Source of the DNA: a virus
IMG/VR virus record: IMGVR_UViG_3300006916_000150
Location: 1-34,912 of that record
Strand: one strand, 5' to 3'
DNA length: 34,912 nucleotides
A program made the translations under genes and the position numbers. Positions 16,601 through 23,690 of this stretch are shown here, piece after piece (position 1 is the first letter of the stretch; every line of letters starts with the position of its first letter). The notes beneath the pieces are model-generated. The model was given only the letters and a program-made list of their open reading frames with translations. It had not been told where the DNA came from and did not search any database.

Positions 16601-17601
16601 TCTGCGTTCAGCGTGTTGATTGAGGATTGGTTGGATGCAATACGAGGGTCTTGCAGGCTTACCCACGCAGTGCCGCTATAGTAGTAAACAGCCATGTTGT
16701 CATCGCTGTCATACCACCGGCTGTTGGTGGCAATCGTCCCGGTTGGCGCTGACGTTTGAACGTACACGGTTCCAACATTCGCTGTGAGATCGGTGATGCT
16801 GGACTGAAGGTTGCTTACGTTGCCGGTCAGGGTCGTCAGTGAGCTGTTGATCGAGCTAACCGAAGTATTCAACGAAGTAACCGCAGTGTCCGTAGACGTA
16901 ATTCTGGTTAAAAGGTTATCTGCCGAATACGTCGAGGTGTAACCAGTGTAATTTTCTATGTCGTCCAGCAACGATTCAATCGTGTCAACCTTGCCAATCG
17001 GAGTTGAAAGCTCCGTTGCCAGCTCTGAGTTAGTGATCTGATTAGCTAACAGATTGAGCACCAAAGCCACATCAGTAGCCGTAGTTCCAGAGGTTCCGGT
17101 ACTTGAATTGAATGGTCCTGAAATCCCCGCCTGATTGACAGCGCGAACCCAGTAATAGCGCGTGAGACCACCACCAACCGGATCTGCATAAACCCCAGTG
17201 AATCCAGAAACCTGAGCAACCATCGTCGCCGCGCTGATATCGTCGGATGTGTGTCTTAACACTTCAACGTAGGAGTGACCCTCGTATAGGGACAGATCCC
17301 AGGTCAGTATGATGTTCTGGAAAGCACCAGACGCCTGAAGGTTCGTTGGCGCTGGAGGGATATCTAGGCTTGGTATCTCGTCGCGAGACGGCACAAGATC
17401 CCGCGTATCGCCGAACAAACTTACCCCTCGCGCAAGGGTGACAATGCCTGTATCCAGCAGATCCTTGAACGTAACCGCACGATCAAGGGCGTCTCCCCGA
17501 TGACCAAGAAGTACGTCGAGGTTTTCCTTTAAGCTGTCGCCGAATCGCCTGTCTTGAGCCGACCAGCTCGGAGGATCTGTGAGATTGCTTTTACGCGGCA
17601 C
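13597..17601 (-). CDS. Lambda J-like tail tip/central fibre protein with tandem repeats
   Basis: A 1334-residue fibre. Visible parts: an N-terminal region (1-75) that may dock to the tail; a fibronectin type III domain (about 82-172, with NIILTWDLS and YYWVRAVNQAGISGPF); helical linkers; eight tandem repeats of 43-48 residues (about 325-676); a carbohydrate-binding-like beta-sandwich (about 739-892); a domain like the C-terminal part of lambda J (about 1048-1162, with EFIVNADRFAIMRG and FIKNGTISNAKIADAAIDNA); and a unique beta-rich end that may bind the receptor. The GTG at 17601 follows GGGAG closely and overlaps the upstream stop by 11 bases. An in-frame GTG at 17628 is an alternative and would give 1343 residues. 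It is unusual in a short-tailed phage, since J belongs to siphoviruses. The exact start is uncertain. Confidence 0.85.
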   Translation of the reverse strand: MPRKSNLTDPPSWSAQDRRFGDSLKENLDVLLGHRGDALDRAVTFKDLLDTGIVTLARGVSLFGDTRDLVPSRDEIPSLDIPPAPTNLQASGAFQNIILTWDLSLYEGHSYVEVLRHTSDDISAATMVAQVSGFTGVYADPVGGGLTRYYWVRAVNQAGISGPFNSSTGTSGTTATDVALVLNLLANQITNSELATELSTPIGKVDTIESLLDDIENYTGYTSTYSADNLLTRITSTDTAVTSLNTSVSSINSSLTTLTGNVSNLQSSITDLTANVGTVYVQTSAPTGTIATNSRWYDSDDNMAVYYYSGTAWVSLQDPRIASNQSSINTLNAEVFNTDGSSKLASASAFNVLDTTVTNLNGTVTTVSSDVTSLKNVVFDSNGISQIATTSALSNLTSQVTSNDGDISALVTDVTALDAEVFNSDRTARLATGSALSTLQTTVNTQGNSISTSQSDITALKGVVYDNSGAVKLATSAALTALTSTVTSQGNSISSTQSDVTALNGIVFDSNGISQLATSAALAGLTSDVTAIYDGNNSSIVKTIQTDVTELNASVFDSGGTLQLATATALSGLTNDVEAIYDGSNPSVVKTIQGDVTDLETEVFNSDNTSRLATASALSSLTTEVEAIYDGSNPSVVKSISEDVTSLKGAVFDANGNVELASASAVSLLQTEVWGSGVTPGGATSSRIDSLTSTINDPTSGLGATSSAVDALNTEVFPNGNTSASSIDALESTVQNANISLPFNAWNLNGHSIQTISNGKVGNEVLRLTGNAGNYPNQGNYIPIDPTKKYQVRFWARPSSNASGLLYFSLRQFLNNTGSAGPNNGGRSPYKPSGFNRANHNSTAGTTNDWYEYVYIWDSSDWQTGVKYFQPEFLDNYSGQAGYWEIQGFVINEVTELEELSSTTATALSALNTEVYGSGGATSSRIDTLNSAIYNGDGTFKFGSATAVSLLNTEIFPNGTSSSSRIDELDNILFDGNGNAVVSATNLSSMKNQILDSGGNQTASATQMSQLAASYTNPTTGQQNTTLQTALESSASNVNGLRSRYTVKIDTNGAVAGFGLASTDNGSGNITSEFIVNADRFAIMRGGSDTTTASVPFSVQTSSTTIGGESVPAGVYMDSAFIKNGTISNAKIADAAIDNAKIANLDAGKINAGTISTSRLNIDGSTITSNNGVLKLGAASVDTLFIAGQAVTIMETKETTSVINIAGNSGKVTVLSDSISLAAVDSNSAVRISGALSISNESTSPITVFIEVFDGTASNATRLSAAYATIPGSTYTSPIYIHGRSLVPVSALDENPPNGSSTYVLKVQEAYNFTANTPFIKVQSAIMTLQGALR
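15570..16630 (-). repeat. Eight tandem 43-48-codon repeats inside the J-like fibre gene
   Basis: Each unit follows the pattern S/T-D-V-T-x-L-x-x-x-V-F-D/N-S-x-G/N-x-x-x-L-A-T-x-S/A-A-L-x-x-L-T-x-x-V. The last units carry an added AIYDGSNPSVVKTI insert. Units are clearly related at protein level and diverged in DNA, so this is an old expansion that probably builds a long trimeric shaft. Boundaries are approximate. Confidence 0.75.
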
Positions 17602-19240
17602 CAACCTCTCCCGCTGATTCGTAGACACAGACCTCGTTCACCGATACAGATCCCTCGATCTGAATCTCGAACTCATTGGCTTTGTAACCACCGGGGAGTC
17701 GGAACAACGAACTGTTGGTTACCGACTGAGTGTGTTTGAGGTTCCCATCCGCATAGAGCTTGAGCGTGGGGGCTGGAGAGTACGAATCGCACTCTAGTTT
17801 TGCGACTCCGGGATTGATCGGTCTCTGGGTGTAAAACTTTTTGCTCTTCCAAGTGAACGATAGGTTTGACCCGCCAGCAAATTTTACGACAGAGCCACCG
17901 ACAACCAAGTACAACTCATCATTCGCCAGATCGTTGAAGCCTGCTGTAGCGTAGAAATCCAGTTTGACGTATGAGTTCTTGCCGCCTCGAGGATCAAAGA
18001 TGAATCCCTTTGATTCGCTGCCGTTGGAATAAAACCCGAGGTAATAACCCTCCCAGTGAAAGCCGATCACGCTGGATGGAGACAGATCCTGCCATTGGTC
18101 TCGGGAGAGAATGCTCTCCGTGGCTACTGACAGACCACTATCTCGAGCAGCAACCAATCCATCGGGGCTGGCGTACATGACGTATTCGCCCATGTCTACG
18201 ACGCTTCGCTTGCTTACGCAGGACAACGTACTGTCGATCTCGATCATCGACATGCTTGAAGGATCTAAGCCTTGAATAAGTGCTGGCTTTTCTTTCGTGA
18301 GCACCAGCAAGCCCGTGTTCAGAGGCGCTAATGCAACCACATCGCTCTTGATCGTCAGCTTGTAAGCATCGGGAAATGCATGGGGTTGAAACGCCTCTGA
18401 GAAGCAAACGGTTTGACCGGAGAATCCTGCTAAAAAGCCGTTAGGCATACTGACAAGACCAAGCAGAGGTCCGTCCTTGTGGTCCGAAGAAACCTCGTCT
18501 GGCGGCGCTATCCAGCCTCCTGACGGTATAGCCTCGCCCAAGTTGGCGTCTGTCACAGTGTCGTTGAAAGTGTCTGTTGCGAGAGCAACGTCCGCGACAA
18601 ATCGAAACGTCCCATTGGGGTCAGTCCGGTACAAACGCTTCTTCAGTAGGTTGTGGTTCCCACTGGGGTTCGCAGGGAAGTTAACCGTAACTGATTGATC
18701 AGAGTAAACGTCTACAATCTGGCTGACCAACGAGGTTGAGGGGGCACCTTCTTCGCCGTAGTAGCTGACGTAGGTGAAGACATAAGCTCGTGATATGGGC
18801 GTCTCAGTATCCGTTTTCGTGGTCGTGCCAACCAGGGTAACCGAGTCGAAAGACGCGGGATCAGGAATGCCAAGCTTGTAGTATGTCCCGTTACCCACTG
18901 ATGTGGCGCTGCTCATCCGAGGGTAGCCGGTTGCACTACCCATACCCGATACATAGATACGCTCGTGTTGATCCTCCGCAATCGGACTTCTGACAATGTC
19001 TAGATCCTCATTGCTGCCAATCCAGATGCTGTCGCTGTACTTGAAGAGCGTCTTAGTCAGCGCAGACACGGAGTAGCTCGCGACAGGCGTAATAGATGCC
19101 GAGCTGTTTCCTGCCCACGGATCGAGGCGACCAGAGTCCAAGCGGGTGTTGATCGCTTCTTGCGCCATGTCTTCAGGCAATAACCGTGCGCTCACGCGAG
19201 GAGCTTTGCCAGAAAATGTTTGGAGCTTGAATCCAGTCAC
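17591..19240 (-). CDS. Beta-propeller-type tail protein (nozzle/stabilisation protein), putative
   Basis: A 549-residue, mostly beta-strand protein. The N-terminus (FKLQTFSGKAPRVSARLLPE, then AQEAINTRLDSGRLDPW) is the recognisable start of a tail protein found in many phages, in which short strands build propeller blades. Repeating blade-like units include LLGLVSMPNGFLAGFSGQTV, DVVALAPLNTGLLVLTKEKP and DMGEYVMYASPDGLVAA. In short-tailed phages such proteins form the tail nozzle or tube end, a role played by gp12 in T7; homology to gp12 is not claimed. The GTG at 19240 has AGGAG seven bases upstream and overlaps the holin stop (GTGA). It lies between the holin and the J-like fibre. Confidence 0.78.
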   Translation of the reverse strand: MTGFKLQTFSGKAPRVSARLLPEDMAQEAINTRLDSGRLDPWAGNSSASITPVASYSVSALTKTLFKYSDSIWIGSNEDLDIVRSPIAEDQHERIYVSGMGSATGYPRMSSATSVGNGTYYKLGIPDPASFDSVTLVGTTTKTDTETPISRAYVFTYVSYYGEEGAPSTSLVSQIVDVYSDQSVTVNFPANPSGNHNLLKKRLYRTDPNGTFRFVADVALATDTFNDTVTDANLGEAIPSGGWIAPPDEVSSDHKDGPLLGLVSMPNGFLAGFSGQTVCFSEAFQPHAFPDAYKLTIKSDVVALAPLNTGLLVLTKEKPALIQGLDPSSMSMIEIDSTLSCVSKRSVVDMGEYVMYASPDGLVAARDSGLSVATESILSRDQWQDLSPSSVIGFHWEGYYLGFYSNGSESKGFIFDPRGGKNSYVKLDFYATAGFNDLANDELYLVVGGSVVKFAGGSNLSFTWKSKKFYTQRPINPGVAKLECDSYSPAPTLKLYADGNLKHTQSVTNSSLFRLPGGYKANEFEIQIEGSVSVNEVCVYESAGEVGAA

Positions 19241-19614
19241 TTACCTACTCCTTTAACGCGCTCATACGATCTGCCGCCCGACAGCCCCAGCATTCCGAGC
19301 AGCAACGGCATCATCACCCCGGCATCCGCCTGAGGAATGACAATGCCGAATCCCGCACAAAGCGGAGATACCAAGAAGTTCACGAATAACCCCAGTACGC
19401 AGCAATAACCGGCTAAGGGACGCCAACTCGACTGGAACCAGTTGCCCTTGGCATCAAGCTTCAAGACCTCAATTTGCTGAAGCGCAATCTCCTGACCATG
19501 TTTTTCAGACATGGTCGAGATCTCATGGGCTAAGGCAGCTTTCTGATCCTTATCCTCAATGAACTTATCAAGCAGACCAGTAACTGGTCCTATGAGGTCT
19601 CCAAGAATCTTCAT
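19237..19614 (-). CDS. Holin, 3TM GTA-type family
   Basis: A 125-residue protein matching holins of the three-transmembrane family first described in gene transfer agents. Residues 1-50 form a charged helix (DKFIEDKDQKAALAHEI). SSWRPLAGYCCVLGLFVNFL (about 62-81) begins the membrane part, followed by VSPLCAGFGIVIP and VMMPLLLGMLGLSGGRSYER. The W-R-P and G-x-R-x-Y-E-x-x-K-G signatures are typical. It would form holes in the inner membrane to time lysis. The ATG overlaps the previous TGA (ATGA), and its own TGA overlaps the next GTG. The window shows no classical endolysin beside it. Confidence 0.85.
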   Translation of the reverse strand: MKILGDLIGPVTGLLDKFIEDKDQKAALAHEISTMSEKHGQEIALQQIEVLKLDAKGNWFQSSWRPLAGYCCVLGLFVNFLVSPLCAGFGIVIPQADAGVMMPLLLGMLGLSGGRSYERVKGVGK

Positions 19615-19853
19615 TCAGGCTTTGGATTCGCGTCTTTGATGCCTTGGATACGAGCTTTCCACGCATCAAAGTCGTGGAACATCTCATCGAGCTGGTCAGC
19701 CCAATCGCCGTATGCTTCTTGGCGATTCCGCAACCATGCACCAGCCTCGTGCTCCGCCTGTGCCGCCTCGCTATCCGCGATTCGCTGATTGTTTTCTTCT
19801 TCGGTTAATTCGATGGTTTCACCATCGACCAATTTAAATACATTTGTGCTCAT
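19611..19853 (-). CDS. XkdW-like small tail-associated protein
   Basis: An 80-residue acidic protein. The second half has the pattern YGDWADQLDEMFHDFDAWKA followed by RIQGIKDANPKP, seen in small proteins that accompany phage tail fibre genes and related to the XkdW family. It follows directly after the third fibre paralogue and precedes the holin, which supports a fibre-chaperone or accessory role. A strong ribosome site (AGGAG, six to seven bases before the ATG) supports the start. No catalytic residues are apparent. Confidence 0.72.
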   Translation of the reverse strand: MSTNVFKLVDGETIELTEEENNQRIADSEAAQAEHEAGAWLRNRQEAYGDWADQLDEMFHDFDAWKARIQGIKDANPKPE

Positions 19854-19862
19854 ATTTTTCTC

Positions 19863-20744
19863 CTATGAGTTTGATAAGCCGTAAAGTGTGAAGGTGCCGC
19901 CTGTAAAATTGCTGCCTGCTTGAAAACGTACAGCGTTAAAAGCAGTAGTTTGTCGCATTGAGCCAAACACTTGAGTAAAAGCAGCGCGATCATTGCTGTG
20001 GTCGTGCATGTCTACAGAGTTAAAATGCGTATATTCAGCGTCATTCATAGAATGAATCGTGACTTCTCCGGCATGCTTTTGGTCAGTGTTGAATTGGTGG
20101 GTATTTCTAACAACAGCAAATCGACCGTTTCCGCCATTCCAATTTGCGTGATTTGTCACGCTCAATGAACTTGTGGCGCTGTCTCCATAAACGATTACAG
20201 ATTTTCCACTGGTGGTGTACCAATTTGAGCCATTATCTGTAGAAAACTGAAAGTCCATGTACGTTGGATGGCTTGCGTGAACGACATTGCTCCAGACAAA
20301 CTTGTAAGTTTTGTAGCCCGTGATACTAGTGAAGTTAACGCTTGAGACATTACTGCTCACAGTTTGACTTGAGATCACATTCCAAGCGCCGCCTCCACCT
20401 CCGCCGGAATCAACCCAATCAAGAACACCAGACCCGTTTGTCTTCAACACTTGGTCAGCGTTACCATCAGTATTAGGCAAGGTCAGCGTATAACTTGCTG
20501 CTGCGCTGTGTGGTGGTCCCTTGATCGTGATCCCGTGAGAGTTGTTCTCGCAATTTAGCTTGAACTGTCCCGCACCTTTGGTCGCGTTGCCCTTGAAAAT
20601 GACAGTGCCAGATCCATTCGGATCAAGCTCAATGTCAGCGTTGCTTACCGTAACGAGGCCCGATCCTGTCAGGTCAAGATTATCTCCTGACGGCAACTCT
20701 TTAATCGTGGAGCCGTCAATCGTTAATGGAAATCTATTAGCCAT
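19863..20744 (-). CDS. Tail fibre/appendage protein, paralogue 3 (293 residues)
   Basis: The last of three adjacent related genes. The N-terminus FPLTIDGSTIKELPSGDNLD matches the two preceding genes. Unlike them it has an extra module of about 65 residues (about 37-110) with ITIKGPPHSAAASYTLTLPN and ADQVLKTNGSGVLDWV, a segment common in marine phage fibres. A poly-Gly hinge follows (near 116-121), then the shared receptor-type domain beginning AWNVISSQTVSS and ending GGTFTLYGLSNS. AGGAG precedes the ATG. It probably forms part of the adsorption apparatus. The target is unknown. Confidence 0.8.
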   Translation of the reverse strand: MANRFPLTIDGSTIKELPSGDNLDLTGSGLVTVSNADIELDPNGSGTVIFKGNATKGAGQFKLNCENNSHGITIKGPPHSAAASYTLTLPNTDGNADQVLKTNGSGVLDWVDSGGGGGGAWNVISSQTVSSNVSSVNFTSITGYKTYKFVWSNVVHASHPTYMDFQFSTDNGSNWYTTSGKSVIVYGDSATSSLSVTNHANWNGGNGRFAVVRNTHQFNTDQKHAGEVTIHSMNDAEYTHFNSVDMHDHSNDRAAFTQVFGSMRQTTAFNAVRFQAGSNFTGGTFTLYGLSNS

Positions 20745-20753
20745 TCGATGCTC

Positions 20754-21512
20754 CTATGAAGTTGATAAGCCGTAGAGGGTGAAGGTGCCGCCGGTAAAAT
20801 TAGCACCAGCCCCAAAGCGTATTGCGTTAAACGCAGTATTTGACAACAAAGCGCCACGGGTTATTCCAAATGCCATTCTTGTAGAAAAATACTCGTGAAC
20901 GTCTTCAGCAATGTAATGCGTGTAATTGCTGCCGTTGAAAGAGAAAAGTTCTAACTGTCCGCTATGTGTCTGATCTGTGTTGTATTGGTGCGTGTTCCCA
21001 TATATTTCCGCCTGCCCCTGCGCTGACGTGCCGTAATTAGCACGATCATTAGCACTAACGGACAATGCTGTTGAAGTAGTGTCTGCTTGCGTTGTGTGTG
21101 TTTTCCAGTGCGAAGCTGAATACCAGTTAGATCCACCATCAGTTGATGGTTGAAACCAATTGTCGTAGGGATGGTTTGCGTGATGGACGGCATTCCACAC
21201 TATCTTGTAATTTGCGTAACCAGTTAGACCAGTGAAAGTTACATATGCAACACTACTGCTTACGGTTTGACTTGAAATAACATTCCAAGCGCCACCGCCT
21301 CCGGCTGCATCAGCCCACGCCACACCCGACCCCGTGGACTGGAGTGTCTGTCCGTTTGTCCCTTGACTCCCATTCACGGTTAGATTGGTTACAGCCACTG
21401 TCCCAGCGTTAACTATCCCCGATCCAGTGAGATCAAGATTATCTCCCGAGGCAAGCTCTTTAAGAGCAGGAACCCCTGAGCTATCGACTATGATTGGAAA
21501 TCGATTTGCCAT
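20754..21512 (-). CDS. Tail fibre/appendage protein, paralogue 2 (252 residues)
   Basis: The middle copy of three related fibre genes. It has the shared N-terminus (VPALKELASGDNLDLTGSG), a short GSQGTNGQTLQSTGSGVAWA linker, a Gly-rich hinge, and a C-terminal domain beginning AWNVISSQTVSSSVAYVTF. His, Asn, Tyr and Trp are frequent in that domain (WNAVHHANHPYDNWFQPSTD), as in carbohydrate-binding fibre tips. It ends GGTFTLYGLSTS. AGGAG lies six bases before the ATG. It is closest to paralogue 3 in the tip domain, suggesting a recent duplication followed by divergence. Confidence 0.8.
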   Translation of the reverse strand: MANRFPIIVDSSGVPALKELASGDNLDLTGSGIVNAGTVAVTNLTVNGSQGTNGQTLQSTGSGVAWADAAGGGGAWNVISSQTVSSSVAYVTFTGLTGYANYKIVWNAVHHANHPYDNWFQPSTDGGSNWYSASHWKTHTTQADTTSTALSVSANDRANYGTSAQGQAEIYGNTHQYNTDQTHSGQLELFSFNGSNYTHYIAEDVHEYFSTRMAFGITRGALLSNTAFNAIRFGAGANFTGGTFTLYGLSTS

Positions 21513-21521
21513 TACTTGCTC

Positions 21522-22262
21522 CTAAGATGTTGCTAGTCCGTAGAGGGTGAATTTTGACCCCGCCGGAATATTGAATTGGCTTTGCCCACTTTGCGTTTCA
21601 TCAAAACTCAATTTGATCTTGTTGATTGGGGAAGTTTCTTTAACTCCGTAATCACCACGCTTGATATGTGGATCAAGGTTGTTGTAGTCCCTTGAGTGAA
21701 TCACTCTGAAGTCGCCATGCTTTTGTGAGGAGCTTGAGCTGTTATTCTCTAAAGTAAGCGATCCCGACAGTGCATAATCATTGGAAGAGCTGTTGTCACC
21801 ATATATGTCGCTCAGCCTGACATACCCAGTCAAGCCTCCCGAGTTGGTTATACCTGAGCCAGTGCTGCGTGTGCTTGTGTTTGTGTACACCCAATTGCAA
21901 TTGCTTGAGTAGCTTGTGCCGCCATTTGTGCTGAAATAAGCCTGTAAATTACGACTCGATCCACTCATGGTGAAATCGTTGATATCTGAAAACCTGATTT
22001 CATAACTGTCATAGCCTGATATCGTAAACTCAATATAGGCAACCGCGCTGCTGACAGATGTGTGCGAGATTACATTCCAAGCTCCACCACCTCCGGCTGC
22101 ATCAGCCCAGACCACAGTACTGCCATTTGATTGGAGTACTTGCCCATTGGTTCCTTGCGCCCCGCTGATTGAGATCCCTGATCCGGTCAGATCCAGATTG
22201 TCGCCGCTTGGCAGCTCTTTGATCGCTGAACCATCAGCGATTAAGGGGAATTTATTAGCCAT
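21522..22262 (-). CDS. Tail fibre/appendage protein, paralogue 1 (246 residues)
   Basis: The first copy of the fibre triplet. The N-terminal block (FPLIADGSAIKELPSGDNLD) and the GAQGTNGQVLQSNGSTVVWA linker match paralogue 2, but the tip domain has diverged: it is Ser-rich (NNSSSSSQKHG) and shares only AWNVIS at its start and SKFTLYGLATS at its end with the others. This pattern of a constant anchor, variable tip and constant tail suggests exchange of receptor-binding parts. GAGGA lies close to the ATG (about two to three bases), shorter than for the other two copies. Confidence 0.8.
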   Translation of the reverse strand: MANKFPLIADGSAIKELPSGDNLDLTGSGISISGAQGTNGQVLQSNGSTVVWADAAGGGGAWNVISHTSVSSAVAYIEFTISGYDSYEIRFSDINDFTMSGSSRNLQAYFSTNGGTSYSSNCNWVYTNTSTRSTGSGITNSGGLTGYVRLSDIYGDNSSSNDYALSGSLTLENNSSSSSQKHGDFRVIHSRDYNNLDPHIKRGDYGVKETSPINKIKLSFDETQSGQSQFNIPAGSKFTLYGLATS

Positions 22263-22266
22263 TTCC

Positions 22267-23226
22267 TCAAGTTCCTATGTAATAGTTTTGCGCTCGACCA
22301 ACGACAACAAAAGCGTGATCAGACGCGCCAAGCGTTAAATCGCCAGACCGAGCATCTACTGAAAACAAATCCGCTTTTTCAATCGATACAGAACCCGTTC
22401 TGGCTATAACTGAAACCAAAGACGAGGCATCAATAACCGACGAACCAGCCCTGTTTAATATCTGTGTTATCGAACCGAAGATGTTCAGCATCTCTAAAGC
22501 TGAAGAGCCTGACCGCTTTAGTATTGAAGTAAGGGAATAAGCACTGCTCAGGAGTTGACCAGCCCGATTTAACATCTGAGTGATTGTGTAATTCGCAGAT
22601 CGACCTATAACCGACAACCCAGGGCGGCTAAAAGCAACAGGTAACAAAGAGTTTGCAGCGGTGAGCAGCGACGTGCCGATCCGGCTAAACACAGAACTGA
22701 CCACGTTTATTATAGACCTGCCGACGATTGTCAGAGTATTCGAGGTGCTAGTAGATCCAGACCCGCCGCCAGAGCTGCTTGTGCTGCTGATCGTGAAATT
22801 GGGGTAAGTACCACTCACCGTCGTGCTACCAGACCCTGTCAGAGACACTGTTTGATCTGGAGCTGAGTTGGAGAATGTGGTTCCGCTTAATGACAGACCG
22901 GAGCCTGCGGTATAGGTCGAACCCGCATTGTCGCGAAGACTCTCAAGAACAGCCGCTACGAGCCGCAGAGCAATCGTGTCCCCAGATCCATGCGAAGTGG
23001 CTGAAGTGCCATCTTGTGCCCTTACAACCGTCAGTGTGTTGCCATAAAGAGCCGTCACCTTGACGATCTCAGTGGCGTTTGGCGGCGTATCTAGAGTCGC
23101 ATAGAAGAAGTCACCTGCACTTAAAGCAGGAAATACAGATCCGTCCGTTACATCTATTGATGTTGCGGAGGCTGTAATGCTACTCGACAGAGTCGTGGTA
23201 GCTAGATTGGAAAATTTAATTCCCAT
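22267..23226 (-). CDS. Tail fibre-type protein with Arg-x-Gly repeats
   Basis: A 319-residue protein. Residues 1-100 are a beta-rich domain found at the N-terminus of many phage fibre proteins (SITASATSIDVTDGSVFPAL, VVRAQDGTSATSHGSGD). A Ser/Gly/Thr linker follows (about 145-165). The last 150 residues are seven or so degenerate units of about 20 residues, each with an S/N/K-R-x-G core preceded by a hydrophobic stretch (FSRIGTS, LNRAGQL, LKRSGSS, LNRAGSS, IARTGSV, DARSGDL). The repeats probably form a regular shaft or solenoid. It lies just upstream of the fibre triplet. Confidence 0.75.
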   Translation of the reverse strand: MGIKFSNLATTTLSSSITASATSIDVTDGSVFPALSAGDFFYATLDTPPNATEIVKVTALYGNTLTVVRAQDGTSATSHGSGDTIALRLVAAVLESLRDNAGSTYTAGSGLSLSGTTFSNSAPDQTVSLTGSGSTTVSGTYPNFTISSTSSSGGGSGSTSTSNTLTIVGRSIINVVSSVFSRIGTSLLTAANSLLPVAFSRPGLSVIGRSANYTITQMLNRAGQLLSSAYSLTSILKRSGSSALEMLNIFGSITQILNRAGSSVIDASSLVSVIARTGSVSIEKADLFSVDARSGDLTLGASDHAFVVVGRAQNYYIGT

Positions 23227-23231
23227 GCTGC

Positions 23232-23678
23232 TTAACTAGCCGAGACGGTCCAGCTAATACTGAGCGTGTCTGTGCTTTGCTTATTGACCACGTTGAACAC
23301 GGTGCGACAAAGCATCGTTCCAGAGCTGCTTGCGTTGAACAGACCAGCTTCGGTAACAGCGGTGGTAGAGCTGGGGGTGCCGGGAGAGAATGTAGCGGCA
23401 TACACAACATCGTTGTTGTTAACGGTCGTTGAGGTTAAGGCAACACGAGCCGCCTCACTCCCCAGTCCAGTATTTCCGGCAGAGGCTGCGGCAGTACCGG
23501 TTCCGATTGCCATGTGGCTCATCACAGAAGCAGATGTTCCAGCCATTCGTGACGCGACAAAGTTCTTGCCAGTCGTCACGACTAGATTATCTATTTCCTG
23601 CTCTTCTTTGATTTCGCCATCAGGACTGGTAACAACTACGTTTAACCGACCTTTCAGCTTGAGGTTATCAGCGATCAT
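23232..23678 (-). CDS. Conserved phage tail/structural protein
   Basis: A 148-residue protein of a pattern seen in many phages next to tail fibre genes: an N-terminal strand pair (LNVVVTSPDGEIKEEQEIDN), then NLVVTTGKNFVASRMAG, MAIGTGTAAASAGNTGLGSE, and a C-terminal half with TAVTEAGLFNASSSGTMLCR and SISWTV. It looks like a beta-sandwich virion component, though its exact place is unknown to me. ATG at 23678 is preceded by GGAG at six bases. An in-frame ATG at 23690, directly after the upstream stop, lacks such a site, so I prefer the shorter form. Confidence 0.72.
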   Translation of the reverse strand: MIADNLKLKGRLNVVVTSPDGEIKEEQEIDNLVVTTGKNFVASRMAGTSASVMSHMAIGTGTAAASAGNTGLGSEAARVALTSTTVNNNDVVYAATFSPGTPSSTTAVTEAGLFNASSSGTMLCRTVFNVVNKQSTDTLSISWTVSAS

Positions 23679-23690
23679 GGGGGACTCCAT

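Larger units (their letters stand above)
19863..22262 (-). repeat. Tandem triplication of a fibre gene
   Basis: Three consecutive genes share an N-terminal FPL-x-x-D-G/S-S...KELPSGDNLDLTGSG block, a Gly-rich hinge, an AWNVIS block and a C-terminal TLYGL motif. The middle and third copies are the closer pair across the C-terminal domain (both have the NTHQ-x-NTDQ-x-H and TAFNA-x-RF blocks). The first copy has a divergent centre. Each gene has its own start and mostly its own AGGAG site. Confidence 0.8.

Noticed and set aside
15570-16630. Possible CRISPR-like or DNA direct-repeat array
   Set aside because: The repeats are protein-level units inside one open frame, diverged at DNA level, without uniform spacers.
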